Shown: positions 1 through 12,139 of the stretch, one piece after another | Numbering within the stretch: position 1 is the first letter of the stretch | Layout of the letters: the number at the start of each line of letters is the position of its first letter | Assembly: GCF_002105155.1 (NCBI RefSeq) | Contig: NW_019028981.1 | Coordinates: 1,280,501-1,344,500 of the forward strand | DNA from: Lobosporangium transversale | Taxonomy: Eukaryota; Mortierellomycota; Mortierellomycetes; Mortierellales; Mortierellaceae | DNA: 64,000 bases | Direction: 5' to 3' | Made by a program: the position numbers and the translations under genes | The notes under the pieces: model-generated | Seen by the model: only the letters and a program-made list of their open reading frames with translations | Database searches by the model: none | What the model was told of the DNA's origin: nothing

Positions 1-344
1 CCCTAGTCTTCGATTTTTTGATTTGCGTGACCATTGTTATTCAACAATTTAATTCTTTATTCTACGGCTTTTCTAAACAAATCTCTTGTTACTGGGAAAT
101 GTCTGTCACTAAAAAGAGTGATAAGTTCAAATGGATGCAATATTATTGGAGATAAACATCGCATCAACCGAGCACTCTGGATCAATAGGAGCGTCTATTT
201 CGTATAGACCTGAATCTCTATACGACTTTGAACATGCCTCTGCAGAGAGAGAGCAGTAGGAGCTGCTGTGGGGGTTGGCAAATTTCGAGGTCTACACGCA
301 CCTGCCATAGGACCTTAATGTGTATCATTCGGATCCAAAAGTGC

Positions 345-378
<34 letters not shown>

Positions 379-1121
379 GTTTTGGAGACAATCTAAGAAC
401 ATAACGGAGGGTTGAACAAATGATGGATTTAAAGAATGCATGGATCTGGTATACGTTGTCCAATTGAATCTCAGATGCATTTTAATGCCCCTTCAGACAT
501 TTTATATGTTAGTTCACTCCATTGGATTCTGATGGAGGAATAATACATGTACATGTATATGTTTCTCACGGGCCAGGGGTTTCCATACAAGAAAACCGCA
601 TTCTTTTTTTTTTTTTTTTTTTTTTGATAACAAGGACCCTCAGGGTCATGGGATTTATTTTCAAGAAAACCGCATTCCTTATATTCTAATACAGTTGCCT
701 AAAATCTCAAGCGCCCGTCATTCGAAGCAAATACGTTTAGAAGCTTTGGGTGACTTCTTGTGGGCTTTTCAACATTCAACCACCTATTCTTCTTAAATAC
801 TTGATGCATCAACTATGATTGCCAAAACTTATTTTCAAGCGCTGAAAGCAGCTATAGACTTTTGGAGTAACCACTAAAAGCGGCTTTAGAAAGCCCAGCC
901 TTATCGATGCACATATGGGGAAGCCCATTTGAAGGGCTAACTGTCATAAGTGAGCTTCTGCATGTGTTTTTATTACTTTTATCAATATACTTCAATACTC
1001 TCGAGTAGGTTTAAATGGATAAAAGAATAGATGGATCTGTATGCGCCGTCTCATTCTTTCCTCGAGTAAATAATGCAAAGTGTGATGTCCACTGAATTTT
1101 CACACGACAAACCGCAGCATG
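1..1121. repeat. 1.12-kb direct repeat, copy A
   Basis: This stretch matches 18682-19802 base for base as far as I can read, except for the lengths of two T runs (32 against 31 T and 22 against 23 T). It starts at the window edge, so its true left end is not visible. The match ends after the bases ACCGCAGCATG. Copy B runs on into NmrA-type intergenic DNA, while copy A runs into the 5' side of the Ldb17-like gene. No convincing gene was found inside it. Confidence 0.93.
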
Positions 1122-1385
1122 GAAACGTACAGTTCATTATCCAGAAATAAAAAAATAAAAAAAAAAAATAATGAAAAACACGTGTGTGGAGAAGGAGCGG
1201 AGCATTTTTTTTTTTTTTTTTTTCTGATATGATTGGGTTCCATTTTTTTTTTTTTTTTTTTTTTTTAAGACGTATCTATCGTGGTCTCAAAGTCTTTTGA
1301 TGACATTTTTTTTTCCGACAAATTCTCATTGCTCCAGACTGACGAATTTTTTTTTTTTTTTCTCTTTAAAAAGACCAGTTTCTAG

Positions 1386-2014
1386 ATCAATCAGGACAAG
1401 ATTTAGCACAGTGTTGTTATCGTCTTTTTGATTCAGATCTGTTCCAAAACAATACTCTCAGCATCACTTCCACCATTAGTGATCGTGCAGTCCAGGTACA
1501 GTTTTGATCAGAAATTGATTATAGAGATAGGGCTACAAATGATGTAACAGGTTGTTAGGGTATGACAGAAAAAAAAAAGGAAACGAATGTCTTTATTCAT
1601 TTAAGAAGACTAAGGATTGCGCGAGGGCTGTGCGAGTCATGCATGAATGAATGATATGATATCATTTTTAGAAAAAAAAAAAAAAGCGGACACACAGGCG
1701 TATTATACCCATTAATGCTAGTTTACTAATTGTGCAAAAGAAATCGGTTCATCCTCTTTAGAACCAAGCCGAAGAGGATTTATGGGTTACATATCATTTT
1801 CTTTACTATGCGGGCATGGTAACACCCAAGGCCTATAATTGGATGCTAACCAGCGAGTTCTTTGCAAAACTCAAGTATCAAATTTTGCGGATGGGTGGTA
1901 AGAAAAAAAAAATAATACAGAATAGACAATGGCTATTTTTTTCATCTTCTTCAGTACCAGGAAACGGAGGCAACGTGGGGGTTTATCAGTGGCTGATCTT
2001 TTCATATAATTTTA

Positions 2015-2049
<35 letters not shown>

Positions 2050-3470
2050 CATTTAGGCATGCGCCTACAACCTCTTGCTATCACTTTAATGTATGAGATC
2101 TGTCGGGTTCAATCTTTGAAACCCCAAGAGTTAGGTAAGAAGGACTCTACAAATGAACCTCTACATGTGCTTTTATGTACCTTTTATATATATATATACT
2201 AAATATTATGCCTGTATGGAATGCTACTATATAGCGATTTTGGATGAAGATTTCCTTCATTACTTGCTGGATCTCGTGGAGCGGACGAGGACGGATGAGG
2301 ATGAAGGAGTAAACTATAGCATTATCAAGCTACTATTAACATGTAATGAGCAATTCATGTTGAACCAAACAGCTTGCAAGGCTGCTTACAATTATACACC
2401 TTCCAACACTCTACTTGTTGTCCTGGCAGACCGACCTGGTGCAAGCTGTACATTTGGCGAAAACCTAATCTTTATGTTAAACCGAGCAGGTAAAAAAAAG
2501 AAAAAAAAAAAAAAAACTGGATATTCATATGAAACTCAAGGTTTTGGACATGGTTGATTAACAATTTTCTTTCTTCTTTCTCTATAACTTTTGCTGCATA
2601 GATGATCCATCTCTTCAAATGTTAATTCTCAAGCTTCTCTATCTCCTCTTCACATCGCCGAAAATACAACTTCGGCACTTCTTTTATACCAATGATCTAC
2701 ACGTACTTGTGGATGTAATCATTCGAGAGCTTTGGGACCTACCTGAGGAACAGGAGCCAATCCGGCATGCTTACCTTCGAGTTTTGGGGCCATTGCTCAA
2801 GAACAGTCAACTCGCACAGGAGCAGGATACATATAAACGTCCGGAAATCCTCAAGCTATTGGCACAGTTGGGTGGTGAAGAGATGGATGAATCATTGAGA
2901 CAGCATTTATGGGAACAGGAGATGAGGGAATTAGAGAAGCTACAGGCAGAGAACGAAAATAGAAAGTTGACCTATCGCGATCGACAGAGCAGCAATGCCA
3001 CTATTGCATCTACATCTACATCCTCAACTACATCTACGCCACTTTCTTCTTTTTCTTCGCGTCCACAAATGAGAAGCTCTAGCATCAGCAGTTGTAGTTG
3101 CAGTAGTAGCAGTAGTAGTCTTTGTAGTAGTCCTATCGTAGACAAAAAAACAGCACATGCCATTCAGAGACCAGCATCTTCTTCTTCTGTAAGCAGTGCT
3201 GGGTCAGTGATTCTCGAGAATGTGTTGCCACCAACAAGTGGTCATAGTAGCTGTCCTGTTCATATGCACATGGCCTCACCACCATCAACACCAGGAGCCA
3301 TATCAGGATTCATTGAGCGACGAGATTCATCTCTACCTCCTCGATCTGCCAGCCCAACAACTCAACGGTTGGTGGAGCGGGTGTTGCGGGAATGGCTCGA
3401 GCATGAACTCAAGGCTACTGCTGCTGCTGCTACTGCTGCTGCTGTATCATCTACCACCACTCACTGTTAA
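1386..3470 (+). CDS. LDB17: Ldb17/Dip1/SPIN90-family actin regulator (5' end unresolved)
   Basis: The product matches the leucine-rich domain of the SPIN90/Ldb17/Dip1 family. Members activate Arp2/3 complex to seed unbranched actin filaments at endocytic patches. The clearest signature is in the last exon: [18 protein letters not shown] followed by [11 protein letters not shown]. Exons that keep one frame with GT-AG borders are 1386-1495, 1762-1897, 2057-2134, 2235-2489 and 2602-3470. This gives about 480 residues. The tail after the conserved domain is rich in Ser and Thr with short Ala runs, so probably disordered. The first exon here starts mid-codon, so one or more 5' exons are missing. 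They should lie in 1122-1385, or within repeat copy A, but T-rich sequence there hides them. The repeat border only 265 nt upstream raises the question whether the original promoter is still attached. The family call is firm; the 5' structure is not. Confidence 0.85.
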
Positions 3471-3508
3471 TTAGGAAAGAAGGGGAAAAAAAAAAAAGCG
3501 CCACACCT

Positions 3509-3900
3509 TTACTTCTTTTTGTAATATATAATGATTAATTCAATCAGTCTCACTCTTCTGATGCATAAAAGCTTTACCAGCATTATTAAATGACAATATG
3601 GTTTCTTTTTCTTTTTTCTTTTCGACCTCCAAAAGAGGTCTTGCAACACATCACCCAATTCTACTAAATCTCGTTCATGTTGATTATAAGTATCCTCTGG
3701 CTCATTCAACACGCAGTCATGACTGCTGAAGGACATGAGTTTGTTTCTAACTATTTGCTCCACAGATACCGCCTTTGTAGTGCCTACATCAACACCAGGC
3801 ACCTAAGCATTCACTCCTCCACATTGTAGGGGGAGTAGTCCTATAAGACGTGTTTTGGCCATGAGCATCCTTGTATCAGAAATGGTCACCAAGCTATCCT
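3509..3900 (-). pseudogene. possible minus-strand gene remnant, family unknown
   Basis: One minus-strand frame reads as plausible protein from about 3880 down to 3600. It contains ISDTRMLMAKTRLIGLLPL and, further on, HDCVLNEPEDTYNQHERDL. A TAG stop at about 3805 separates the two parts in the same frame. No short intron removes it cleanly. Another protein-like minus stretch lies at about 3960-4150 (RRNFTIRKFSLGSPLSR, then Asn-rich). I do not recognise the family. It could be a decayed gene, or a real gene whose introns I have not resolved. The stretch 3901-4527 holds nothing else I can name. Confidence 0.25.
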
Positions 3901-4527
3901 AAAGGACCACGCTAGACATTGGACTCAAAATCATTGAATGGCCTGGGAAAGATGAGATTAATGGTGATTGCTTAAATCATTGGATGCATTGGTATATGCC
4001 GCATATGCATTATCATTAATATTGCAATTACAATTACTATTATTATTACCACTCTTACTACAGCTGCGGGACAACGGACTTCCAAGGGAAAATTTTCTGA
4101 TGGTGAAGTTGCGGCGAACGAAAAGAATTTGGTTAATGTTGGTAAGATCTCGTGATAAAGCGTATATCCATATGGTAACTAGGGTTTGATTGATTTGAAG
4201 CCATTATTCCTTCTCTTGTTAGCTGATGCCTATCTCATTGTAAGAGTCGCTTTTTCCATCTGCACACAGGATGTTGTTTTATAGCTTATTGTTTGGAAAG
4301 CTATCGCTTCTGACATTGTCAGCCAATTGGAGGTCTCGATCTCAGTAAATACAATCAATATACCAATCCTTGCCATATTTTCCGCATTTAATACAGATGT
4401 CCTGCAAGTGTATGTTTAATTATATTTATTATATTTATACAGTTTATACAGGGCTTATATATTATTTTACAACTTTCCACGTGTAATAGTACTGTACATC
4501 TTTATGCCCTTTATCCAAGCGAAGGCT

Positions 4528-6565
4528 TCACTTACAACTGTTCTTATTCTCCTTCTTCAACTCACGAACCTCTTGAACGATGGACACGTCTTGTTTAAGA
4601 ATGAGAGGCTCATAGTGATATGTGCCACGCCTCCATCCTGATTTCAAAGAGCTCCTTCTTTGTCCTTGTCTCAACCGCGTCAGTGTGTCTTGAATGACTG
4701 CCTTTGCCGCAAGAAGAGGAGGGGCCAGAGCAAAGAAGGCACCAAAATAGTACCTGGACAGGATAAGATCAAACGAGCCCAAAAGGGTCGGCACATACAG
4801 TGCTTCATATGGCAGCGTCATGTTCCAGACCTCCACCCGGTGTCCCTGAGCGAGGATGCCAACCACAGGTCCATCTACTCCGCAGTCAAGAAGGCCGTCC
4901 AAACAGCGCTTCATTTCGATGAACAGCTTCACACGATCTCGGTCATATTCATGATCGGATCCATCCATTTTCTTGACCTCTCCGACAAGGACTGTGTGCT
5001 GAGGAGTGGATGTTGTCGATAGCATGACATCGGGATAGAGGAGTTCACCCTCGCCGATATGTCCTGTCTTTAGAGTGTTGCGGGTCCTATTTGTGATTTA
5101 TAAATGCAGTCTCTTGTCAGTAAAGATGTATATGGATCTCAGATCAGCCCTAACAGTAGATCAACAGATGCAAAGATGCACTTACCAACATAATCTTGCC
5201 TCTGTAAACTGTCCAAAGAATGCGTTCATAAGTGGTTTGAGGAAGCGTTCAATGAAAGAGTCTTCATTGTCTCGGACAAGGACAGTATCGGCCCACAGCA
5301 CCGATGTCGACATTAGGCTCTGGGCGGCTAGGAAGAGAGGTGATGTGATGAGATCAAGCTTGACGCCCAGAGAATACAGGGTTCGTAGTGCCTCTTCGCG
5401 TCCTTGCTGGCAGCATGCCTCTGCTAGGCCTACTATAAATGCCTTGTCGCTATCGCCAAGGGCTCGCCTCCATTGAGCCAGCTGCTCGTCTTGGAGGTTG
5501 TGGATGAGCGGATCGAAAAACACAAAGTTCAAGGATAGAATCTCCTTTATCTGAAAATCCTGCAGAAACGATTCATCTTCAACTTGGCGACGCCTATAGC
5601 TCATGAGCATCGTGGAAACACACATGCCATCCTTGTAGTACAAGGAGTCTCCACTGAGTTCCGATGTGCGAGTTCCTGGTCCCACAAGGCGGCAGATTCC
5701 GACTGGTGGTGAATCTTCCAAAGTACCATCAGAAAAGCAATCGCTGTGAAGCGACGAATCGAACGGATCGGATGATGGTAGCTCTAGCTCACCGATATCT
5801 AAAAAAAAAAAAATAAAAAAATAAAATAAATCATGTCTCGCCGTTAATAAAGAGCATAGAAATATAACCTGAACAGAAATACAAAGCTTTCTCAGGACGT
5901 ACTATGCGGAAGGTCTAGACTTTGAAATGAAAAGCCCACCTCACCTTCTTCACTTCCAGAGATGTCAGACTCTGCCGTCTCCTGGTTCTCGTCCCCTACG
6001 TTTCCAAGGTTACGGACTGGGTCCACTGTATGTTAGTATATTCACTCCCCTTCATCCCATTCATTGTCCAAAGATGAGTTTGATACATACCATTTGAAAG
6101 TCGAGTTCGCTTGCTGTAGAATTGATATGTGTCCTCGAGCTGGTCTACAGCATTCTCTCGTACAGCCACTAGTTGTCTCTTGTGATTCAATTCATCGCGC
6201 CGACTTAGCTCTTCAGTAAGGACCTGCTCCCAAAAGTTCTCTGTTGCTCCTGTCTCGCTCCACTCGCGCTTCAGCCGTTTGTGCTGCTCCGAAAGGCGCT
6301 GTATAGGGCTGTGCTCGATGATAGATAAGATATCGTGCCCCCATAAATTATGGTAATGGGCTTTTTGATAGTGGTTGGGTTTGCAGTGTCGGAAGTACTC
6401 TATGTGGTTAATAGAGCTAGGGTCCTTGAGTGAAGAGAAGTAATCTGACCCAGTAATGCCCATGAATGCATCCGACCACCTCTCATTCTTCTTCACAGAG
6501 CGAGGTTGTGACCCCTTCGAGCCGCTTGCCTGAGCCCCCTTCTCCTTCGACGCTTCTTTAGGCAT
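4528..6565 (-). CDS. PD-(D/E)XK nuclease-like accessory protein A
   Basis: Four exons join without stops: 6565-6091, 6025-5945, 5798-5186 and 5086-4528. They encode 575 aa. The C-terminal part has the layout of a restriction-endonuclease-like core: LLYPDVML (Asp409), then LVGEVKK (Glu426, Lys428). This is the D...ExK pattern of PD-(D/E)XK folds. The first exon encodes a basic, Lys/Ser-rich start and a helical, charged region of unknown type. The middle carries ICRLVGPGTR, and the gene at 8842-11172 has IVRLVGPGQ at the matching place. Both also share NEDSF and FGQ before the catalytic Asp. Proteins with such cores are common next to Crinkler genes in Mucoromycota, but no Crinkler N-terminal domain is present here. 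No signal peptide is seen. Activity and target are unknown; the exon model is well supported by phase and splice sites. Confidence 0.72.
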
Positions 6566-6870
6566 GCAGACGGCTGAAATATTGGCTCTATAGATTGAAA
6601 ACAGCGAAGCCTGTTGTCACGAATGTAATCGAGGAATGTGAAAGTGACCAACTGTAACTGCTCGCTGATGCTGAGGGATATGGTTCATTTGCCACCCAAT
6701 TCATTTGTTTCATTTTAGAATTGCTTCTAAAAATGGCCATGACGCTGTGGCTTTGAATAATTCAAATAAAGGTTATGCTTCCGCGTCTTCACATTCAGTT
6801 TGACTTATCCACATCTCGTTTTCACATCGCCTGTTGATTGTCGCTCTGGAGACTCACGATGTATGCTGCC

Positions 6871-7263
6871 GGGGATAGTTCATCAGAATGGATGGGTGAT
6901 CAAGTATGGATTATGCTTGATCCCTTCATTTAACCGGGCTCTCCTGAGAGCTGCCGATGGAGACCTGGTGACGAACTATCTTCTGCAATAGATGGGCGCT
7001 TTGTTCAGCTAGGGCAGAAGGTCGAGCAAGGAGCTGCACCATCTTGGTATACAGGCTTATAACAAGTCTTTCGTGCAATGATGGCACCGGGGGTAGTTCA
7101 TCAGAATGAAGAGTCGATCAAGCATGAATTGTGCTCGATTCCTTCCTTCAGTCAGGTTCTTCTGAGAGCTGCCGATGAAGACCTGACGGCGAACTATCTT
7201 CTGTAATAGATGGGCGCTTTGTTCAGCCAAGGCAGAAGGTCGAGCAAAGAATTGCATCATCTT
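6871..7263. repeat. diverged tandem duplication, two units of about 175 bp
   Basis: Unit 1 at 6871-7045 and unit 2 at 7089-7263 are clearly related but diverged. Both contain TAGTTCATCAGAATG at the left, AGATGGGCGCTTTGTTCAGC in the middle and CAGAAGGTCGAGCAA at the right. On the minus strand both encode the peptide ARPSALAEQSAHLLQKIVR. Unit 1 has in-frame stops after this peptide; unit 2 stays open longer. It looks like duplication of part of a coding sequence followed by decay. Confidence 0.7.
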
Positions 7264-7500
7264 ACCATCATGACCAGGAAATGACATCAATACCATCAAC
7301 CAGCCATCATTCGTTGGCATACCCAATACCCAAGCCACGAGCATGCCTTGTTTTGTGTTATTGTTCGTCTGCGTTTAGAAACTAGATGTCTGCACTGACA
7401 TGACCTCTTTTTGCACCAAATAGGGCTTTTGCTTAACTTCTAGAACGCACATGATGTTATCAGTTCCAGCGTTTAGAGCTACCAGTAGGCGTCGACACTC
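7057..7500 (-). pseudogene. decayed gene fragment, possibly of the D...ExK family
   Basis: A minus-strand frame reads from about 7500 to 7057 with one internal TAA stop at about 7380. Before the stop it contains DNIMCVLEVKQKPY, whose LEVK resembles the ExK strand of the two flanking nuclease-like genes. After the stop it continues as MLVAWVLGMPTNDGW and then through duplication unit 2. It lies between the two related genes on the same strand, which suits a relic of a third copy. The resemblance is short, so the family link is a guess. Confidence 0.3.
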
Positions 7501-8841
7501 TGTTGAGAACTACTCCGGATCCTGTCTAAACGAAAGTCTCAGGACCAGAAGTAGTGTTACTTCTGTTTTTTTTTTTTTTTTTTTTTTTTTTTTGTTTCTA
7601 TTTTCTGTCCTTTCTATAGCTCTATGTCTTTTTTTTTTTTTTCCCTTCATCGGACTATAGGTTTAATGTTAGATCCTGTATTTCACAATAAAATTTTTAT
7701 CCGCTTTTTTTATCTTGGTCCGTACAGCATGCGACAGAGCTAGAGTCTTTGTTGGTGTCCTGAAGGAAGAATGAAGAGTCCATTCTCATTGTATTCTACT
7801 AGTAGACCAGCTGTATATTTCATCAATCAAGTTTACCATGAAAAAAAAAAAAAAAAAAAAAAAAAAAGATCTGGGTTTTGGTGTACTGGCTGCAAGGATA
7901 CTATAATACTCTTATCCTCACATTCTCTTGAGATCATGGGGGGAATAGATGCCTACTGAGTGAATATCGGGTGTCCGCTCTTGGCGTGCACTCCATGAGA
8001 TGGATGTACTTGTGCGTATTTTATGATTCAGTAGTGAGAATATCATGAAGTCGACGGTATCATAGCGTTATTCTGGTCTACCGGTCAGAGGACACCTCTG
8101 CGCCTCCTACAAGGGTTTATCAAATTCGGCTTTTAATTTGAACTAACCATTCTACAAGCACGATTGATGTAGACAACAGGTATAGTCTGTTGCTGATTGT
8201 GAAGCAATCTGCTTTGTGGATTTATCCTACAAACATACCACATCCTTCCTGTTCATGAGTGTGATATCTGCCTAGTGTGGTCTTCTTGCGAATACCAGAG
8301 TAACCGCCCCTGGCGCCATAAACGACTTTATTAGCTCACCTAAAAATCAATTACTATATTTTTAAGGTTTTAAATTAAGTAAAGTACTTCCATGTCGACA
8401 AGGTCAAGGTGTTCTTAAAGCGCTGATGAAGTAGGAGATCTAACAGGGTGACATTAGATTAGGACAGATAAATTCTGCCTTTTTACCACGTCAGAAAATT
8501 TAATAATGCTTTTTTGTTCTAAATTGAGGCACTATTTTTTACTTCTGCAAAGCCAAAATAAAAATAAAACCAAAAAAAAGTACAAAATAAAGCACAAGGA
8601 TATAATACACTATGAAAAATAAAAACAATTAAAGGCCATCAAACAACTAAGTATTATTCAGTATTGGATAAGAGTGTTAATAGAACGCCAGAAATAAAGG
8701 GTATAGAAATGAAAAAACCGAAGATCAAATGAATTGTGACTACAAAGCATCCTTAAAGATAATGCTTAATTCCTAACAGACCCATTTCATTTAAATCCAT
8801 CTTCCTACTCTTGATTAGATGCTCCTTACGTCACCTCAGCT
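7501..8841. other. gene-free stretch with long T and A runs
   Basis: This stretch holds a T run near 7567-7593, an A run near 7841-7867 and AT-rich sequence from about 8340 to 8700. No open frame of convincing composition was seen on either strand. It serves as the 3' flank of the gene at 8842-11172. Confidence 0.5.
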
Positions 8842-8985
8842 TTAGCTTGTATCGTCGCTATTATTGGGATGGATCATTATAGGGGCGATATGATAGGAGG
8901 GACGACAGAACTGACCTTTGGGTGATGGATTTGAGGTTGGTCGTCGGCGCAGTGTTTTTCTTGTTTCTTCAACCAACTCCTACAG

Positions 8986-9034
<49 letters not shown>

Positions 9035-9064
9035 AGCGAGGCTTAAAACATACTGACTCTCGAG

Positions 9065-9096
<32 letters not shown>

Positions 9097-11172
9097 TGAC
9101 CAGAATCGCGCTGAACAGACCAGAAAGAAATAATACCTTGGCCTTCACAAATACTGAACAGATTGAAAGAACTTGTGCCATCTGGGTGTGGTCTGCAATC
9201 AAGTGAAACTGACCGACGTTCCTCAACTCATACACAGCTTCGTGCTCGAGTGCCATGTAGAATACAAGGACTTTCCACCCTTGTACCAACAGCCCAACCA
9301 CTGTGCCATCTCCATAGCCTTGTGCGATTTGATGATCGAGTGCTGATTTCATCAAGTTTGGTAGTTTGATGAAGTCGTCATCAAGCTCATCCTGGGAAGC
9401 GCTTGGAGGTTTAACCTCGGCGATTGCAAGGTAATGTTCTCCGAGGGCCTTCCTGTAGCACTCCATTGTGACCGCGAAGTCAGGGAATAAGAGCTCCTTA
9501 TCTAGCTCATATCCGCAGGTGAAGCGGTCGCCGTTACCCCTCAACTTGACATCAGGAAGCTGACCAAAGGCACATGTCAAAAAAGGGCGAACAATGTTGG
9601 TGTAGAAGCTATCCTCGTTTCCTTTTCGCTTGCTTGTGTATTTAAGAGGACTCCACAAGGTCGCTGTAATAAACATGTGGTCCAACATCTTTTGAAGTAC
9701 CTCCCATTTTTCTCCATGCTCACTCTCTACTTCTATCGATTCTCGGATCTTTCTCCATTCGCTCACCGTCGCGAGGTATCCATCGTTGGCTGCTGTGAAA
9801 GCCAGCTCTGATATAGCGAGAGCTATGGACGATGAGCGGATGGGTTGGCAGCAGGTGGTTGGGGCGAGTTCTTTTGCTTCGGTGATGTCGAGTATTACAT
9901 CCTGCGTGAAAATAAAATTTAATTGCCTAAATATCCAATCAATTAATGTTAATAGTTATATCAAGAATGGTTAAAACTACAGAAATAAGGTTATAAAGGC
10001 TTACAAAATCTCATGTACCGCCTGCAAATCTTCATGACATTTTACTAACGATGCTCGGTTTTGCATCAACTTCTGGGAAACATCTTGATCGCCAAAACAC
10101 CAGTGATCAAGCGTAAGAGATGATGACTCTTGGCCTGGTCCAACAAGACGTACAATCCGTTGGGGACGATCAATAATAACTGAGTACTCTCCTGTGGAGT
10201 CTTCCAAAGTCGTTGGTATAAAGCTTTCACTACTGCTGCTATCGTCCTCAAACGGATTACCTGGAGCCATAAATCTTGATTCATCCAAGTCAAATCGTAA
10301 CTTCTTATTTGATTCCTGATTACTCTGTGGAAAGACGGCAGCTAAAAATAGAGTAAAAACGTAATCAGTATATAGTACAATTTACTAAAGGCAAATTGAG
10401 CATCTGAGAATCATAAAACCAGTTCTTAATTTTGCAAGTTAAGCTTGTGGATGATGGAGATGGTGATGGGTATCTTGGCAAATAGGAAGCACTACAAGCC
10501 TTGTATATCTTTTAATCAATAGCACACTTACATTCATTATCATTCAGAAGCCGTTTTCCTCGTGGAGAACGCCCGAGTAGAAATGACAGTCTTTTAGATC
10601 GAGTTTAGGAAACAGGCCAAAAAAAAAAAAAAAAAAAAAAAAAAAGTAGCGACAGGAAAGTGGAAGTTAAATATCAATGGTTGTCAGTAAAAAAGTTTCT
10701 ATCATGATGAATATGCACTCGCCAAAAATTACTTGCCTTCTTGGACTTCATCAATATGCTGATCTTCTGGAGTTGTAAGTGATGGAGACGCTAATGTTTC
10801 GGTAGGAGCCTCAATGATTGCTCTATCTGCGTCCAATTGTTTCTGTAGTAAACCCTCAGCATTCCGAACAACTCTTTGCGCTGTATTGCCCACCGCTCTC
10901 CTAGTGGAAATCCGAATGGCGTTCACGGTCCAAAATCTCTCACTTTTCTTCTTCTTCCACGTATTAAATTCATCGATGAGCCGATTCCGGAGCTCTTTCT
11001 TTAACTTATTAGACCGAATTAAATTGTCGAATGCAGCTTCGGCCGAGGAACTCTCAGTAAGGTTAAATTTGTTTACAAACTCTGGGAAAAGAGTTGCATA
11101 GTTTTCCTTCTGGTCTGCGAGCCAATCAAGGTGAGTTCGAGGCACAGAGTTGGAATTATTATTGGCGTCCAT
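8842..11172 (-). CDS. PD-(D/E)XK nuclease-like accessory protein B
   Basis: Five exons keep frame: 11172-10733, 10590-10532, 10341-10005, 9926-9137 and 8979-8842. They encode about 587 aa. The last intron is made largely of A and T runs, and the last exon ends in a clean stop. The core shows LLFPDFAVTM (Asp428) and LAIAEVKPP (Glu449, Lys451), the D...ExK pattern. IVRLVGPGQ, NEDSF and FGQ line up with the same motifs in the gene at 4528-6565, so the two are paralogs of similar length and exon layout. The N-terminal 145 residues are helical and basic, with no domain I recognise. The ATG at 11172 was chosen over an in-frame TTG at 11190. The 9926 acceptor could instead be 17 nt further in, with a donor at 10019, removing a few residues. 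Function is inferred only as nuclease-like. Confidence 0.7.
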
Positions 11173-12139
11173 TGTACTGGTGTTTTTCAATTTGATTTTT
11201 CTTAGAATTAAATTTTAAACAAAGATGCGTCAATTGACTTGGCTCATCACTAGCTTGTGTGGCTTATGTGCATTGCACTAACGCTAACTGGCGTCACGAG
11301 CCTATCGGTGGCTTGGCTGTTGTGTGTATATAAAGATACAAAAATATGAAAAAAAATGATTAAGTTTGTATGAAATCTGGTAAGTCTATTGAATACAGTT
11401 TGAATACGACTTAATTGAATGTACCGAGCACAGCCATGTCACTTGCGTCTTGCAGGGTTAAGTTTAGTTCGCGGCGAGACCATCGGAGGCGGGGTGCGGC
11501 ATGTTGTAAGGAGTGTAGACATATTGTTTGGGCTACATTTCGTTTCGGTGCATGTAAAATTGTAATCTTCCAACAGTGTCCGAAAGCAAGAATTATGTTT
11601 GAGATAAATTACATCTACTAAATTGATATGTTCTTAAACAACTGCTTTGAGAATAAATGATTAAAAGTCTCTTATTAGAACCGGTGTTGTTCCACTAGTT
11701 CCACGTCAAGTTTCTGGCAAGGAAGTCCTGTGTATTGACATAGCACCGCAAAGGAAGCAATATCGGGTGTAGACAACCTTTTCTGGAACTCAATTCCAAT
11801 CACCGTTTTTGCTGGGTATCGACGCTTAAATTAATTTTTGGAACCCCTACTATCGACTAAAATATAAATAAATGCATTGTAACTGGATAGATAAGATGTA
11901 TTTTATTTTTATTTATTTTTACTTTATGATCATGAATTCGTAGCGACATGGAGGAAAACAGTCTGCAATAATAAACGACAACGAAAGGCTAATATATAGC
12001 CCATCCCATTAAAAGGATTTTCCATCTAAAAAGAAAATACATTAATAAAAAAAATATATTGTCAAGCTCATATATACTTACAACTTTTTTTAAAACGAAG
12101 ACCCTTCGAGGTCTATTAATGTTTGTTGTAGTAGAAGTT
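11173..12139. other. intergenic, no gene seen
   Basis: This AT-rich stretch is the upstream region of the gene at 8842-11172 and the downstream side of the XPG-like remnant. A TATAAA-like sequence lies at about 11327-11333. No coding frame stands out. Confidence 0.45.

Noticed and set aside
3240..3474. Leu-rich plus-strand ORF overlapping the Ldb17-like 3' end
   Set aside because: It is another phase of CTG/CTA-rich Ser/Ala codons in the real last exon.
8969..9130. Phe-rich C-terminus of nuclease-like gene B read through T runs
   Set aside because: A GT donor at 9136 and an AG acceptor at 8980 remove the homopolymers as an intron and give a normal last exon with a stop.
10342..10736. A GC-AG intron in nuclease-like gene B, from donor GAAG/GCAAGT
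   Set aside because: It keeps frame, but a GT donor at 10732 plus a 59-nt exon at 10590-10532 with a GTAAGT donor also keeps frame and uses ordinary splice sites.
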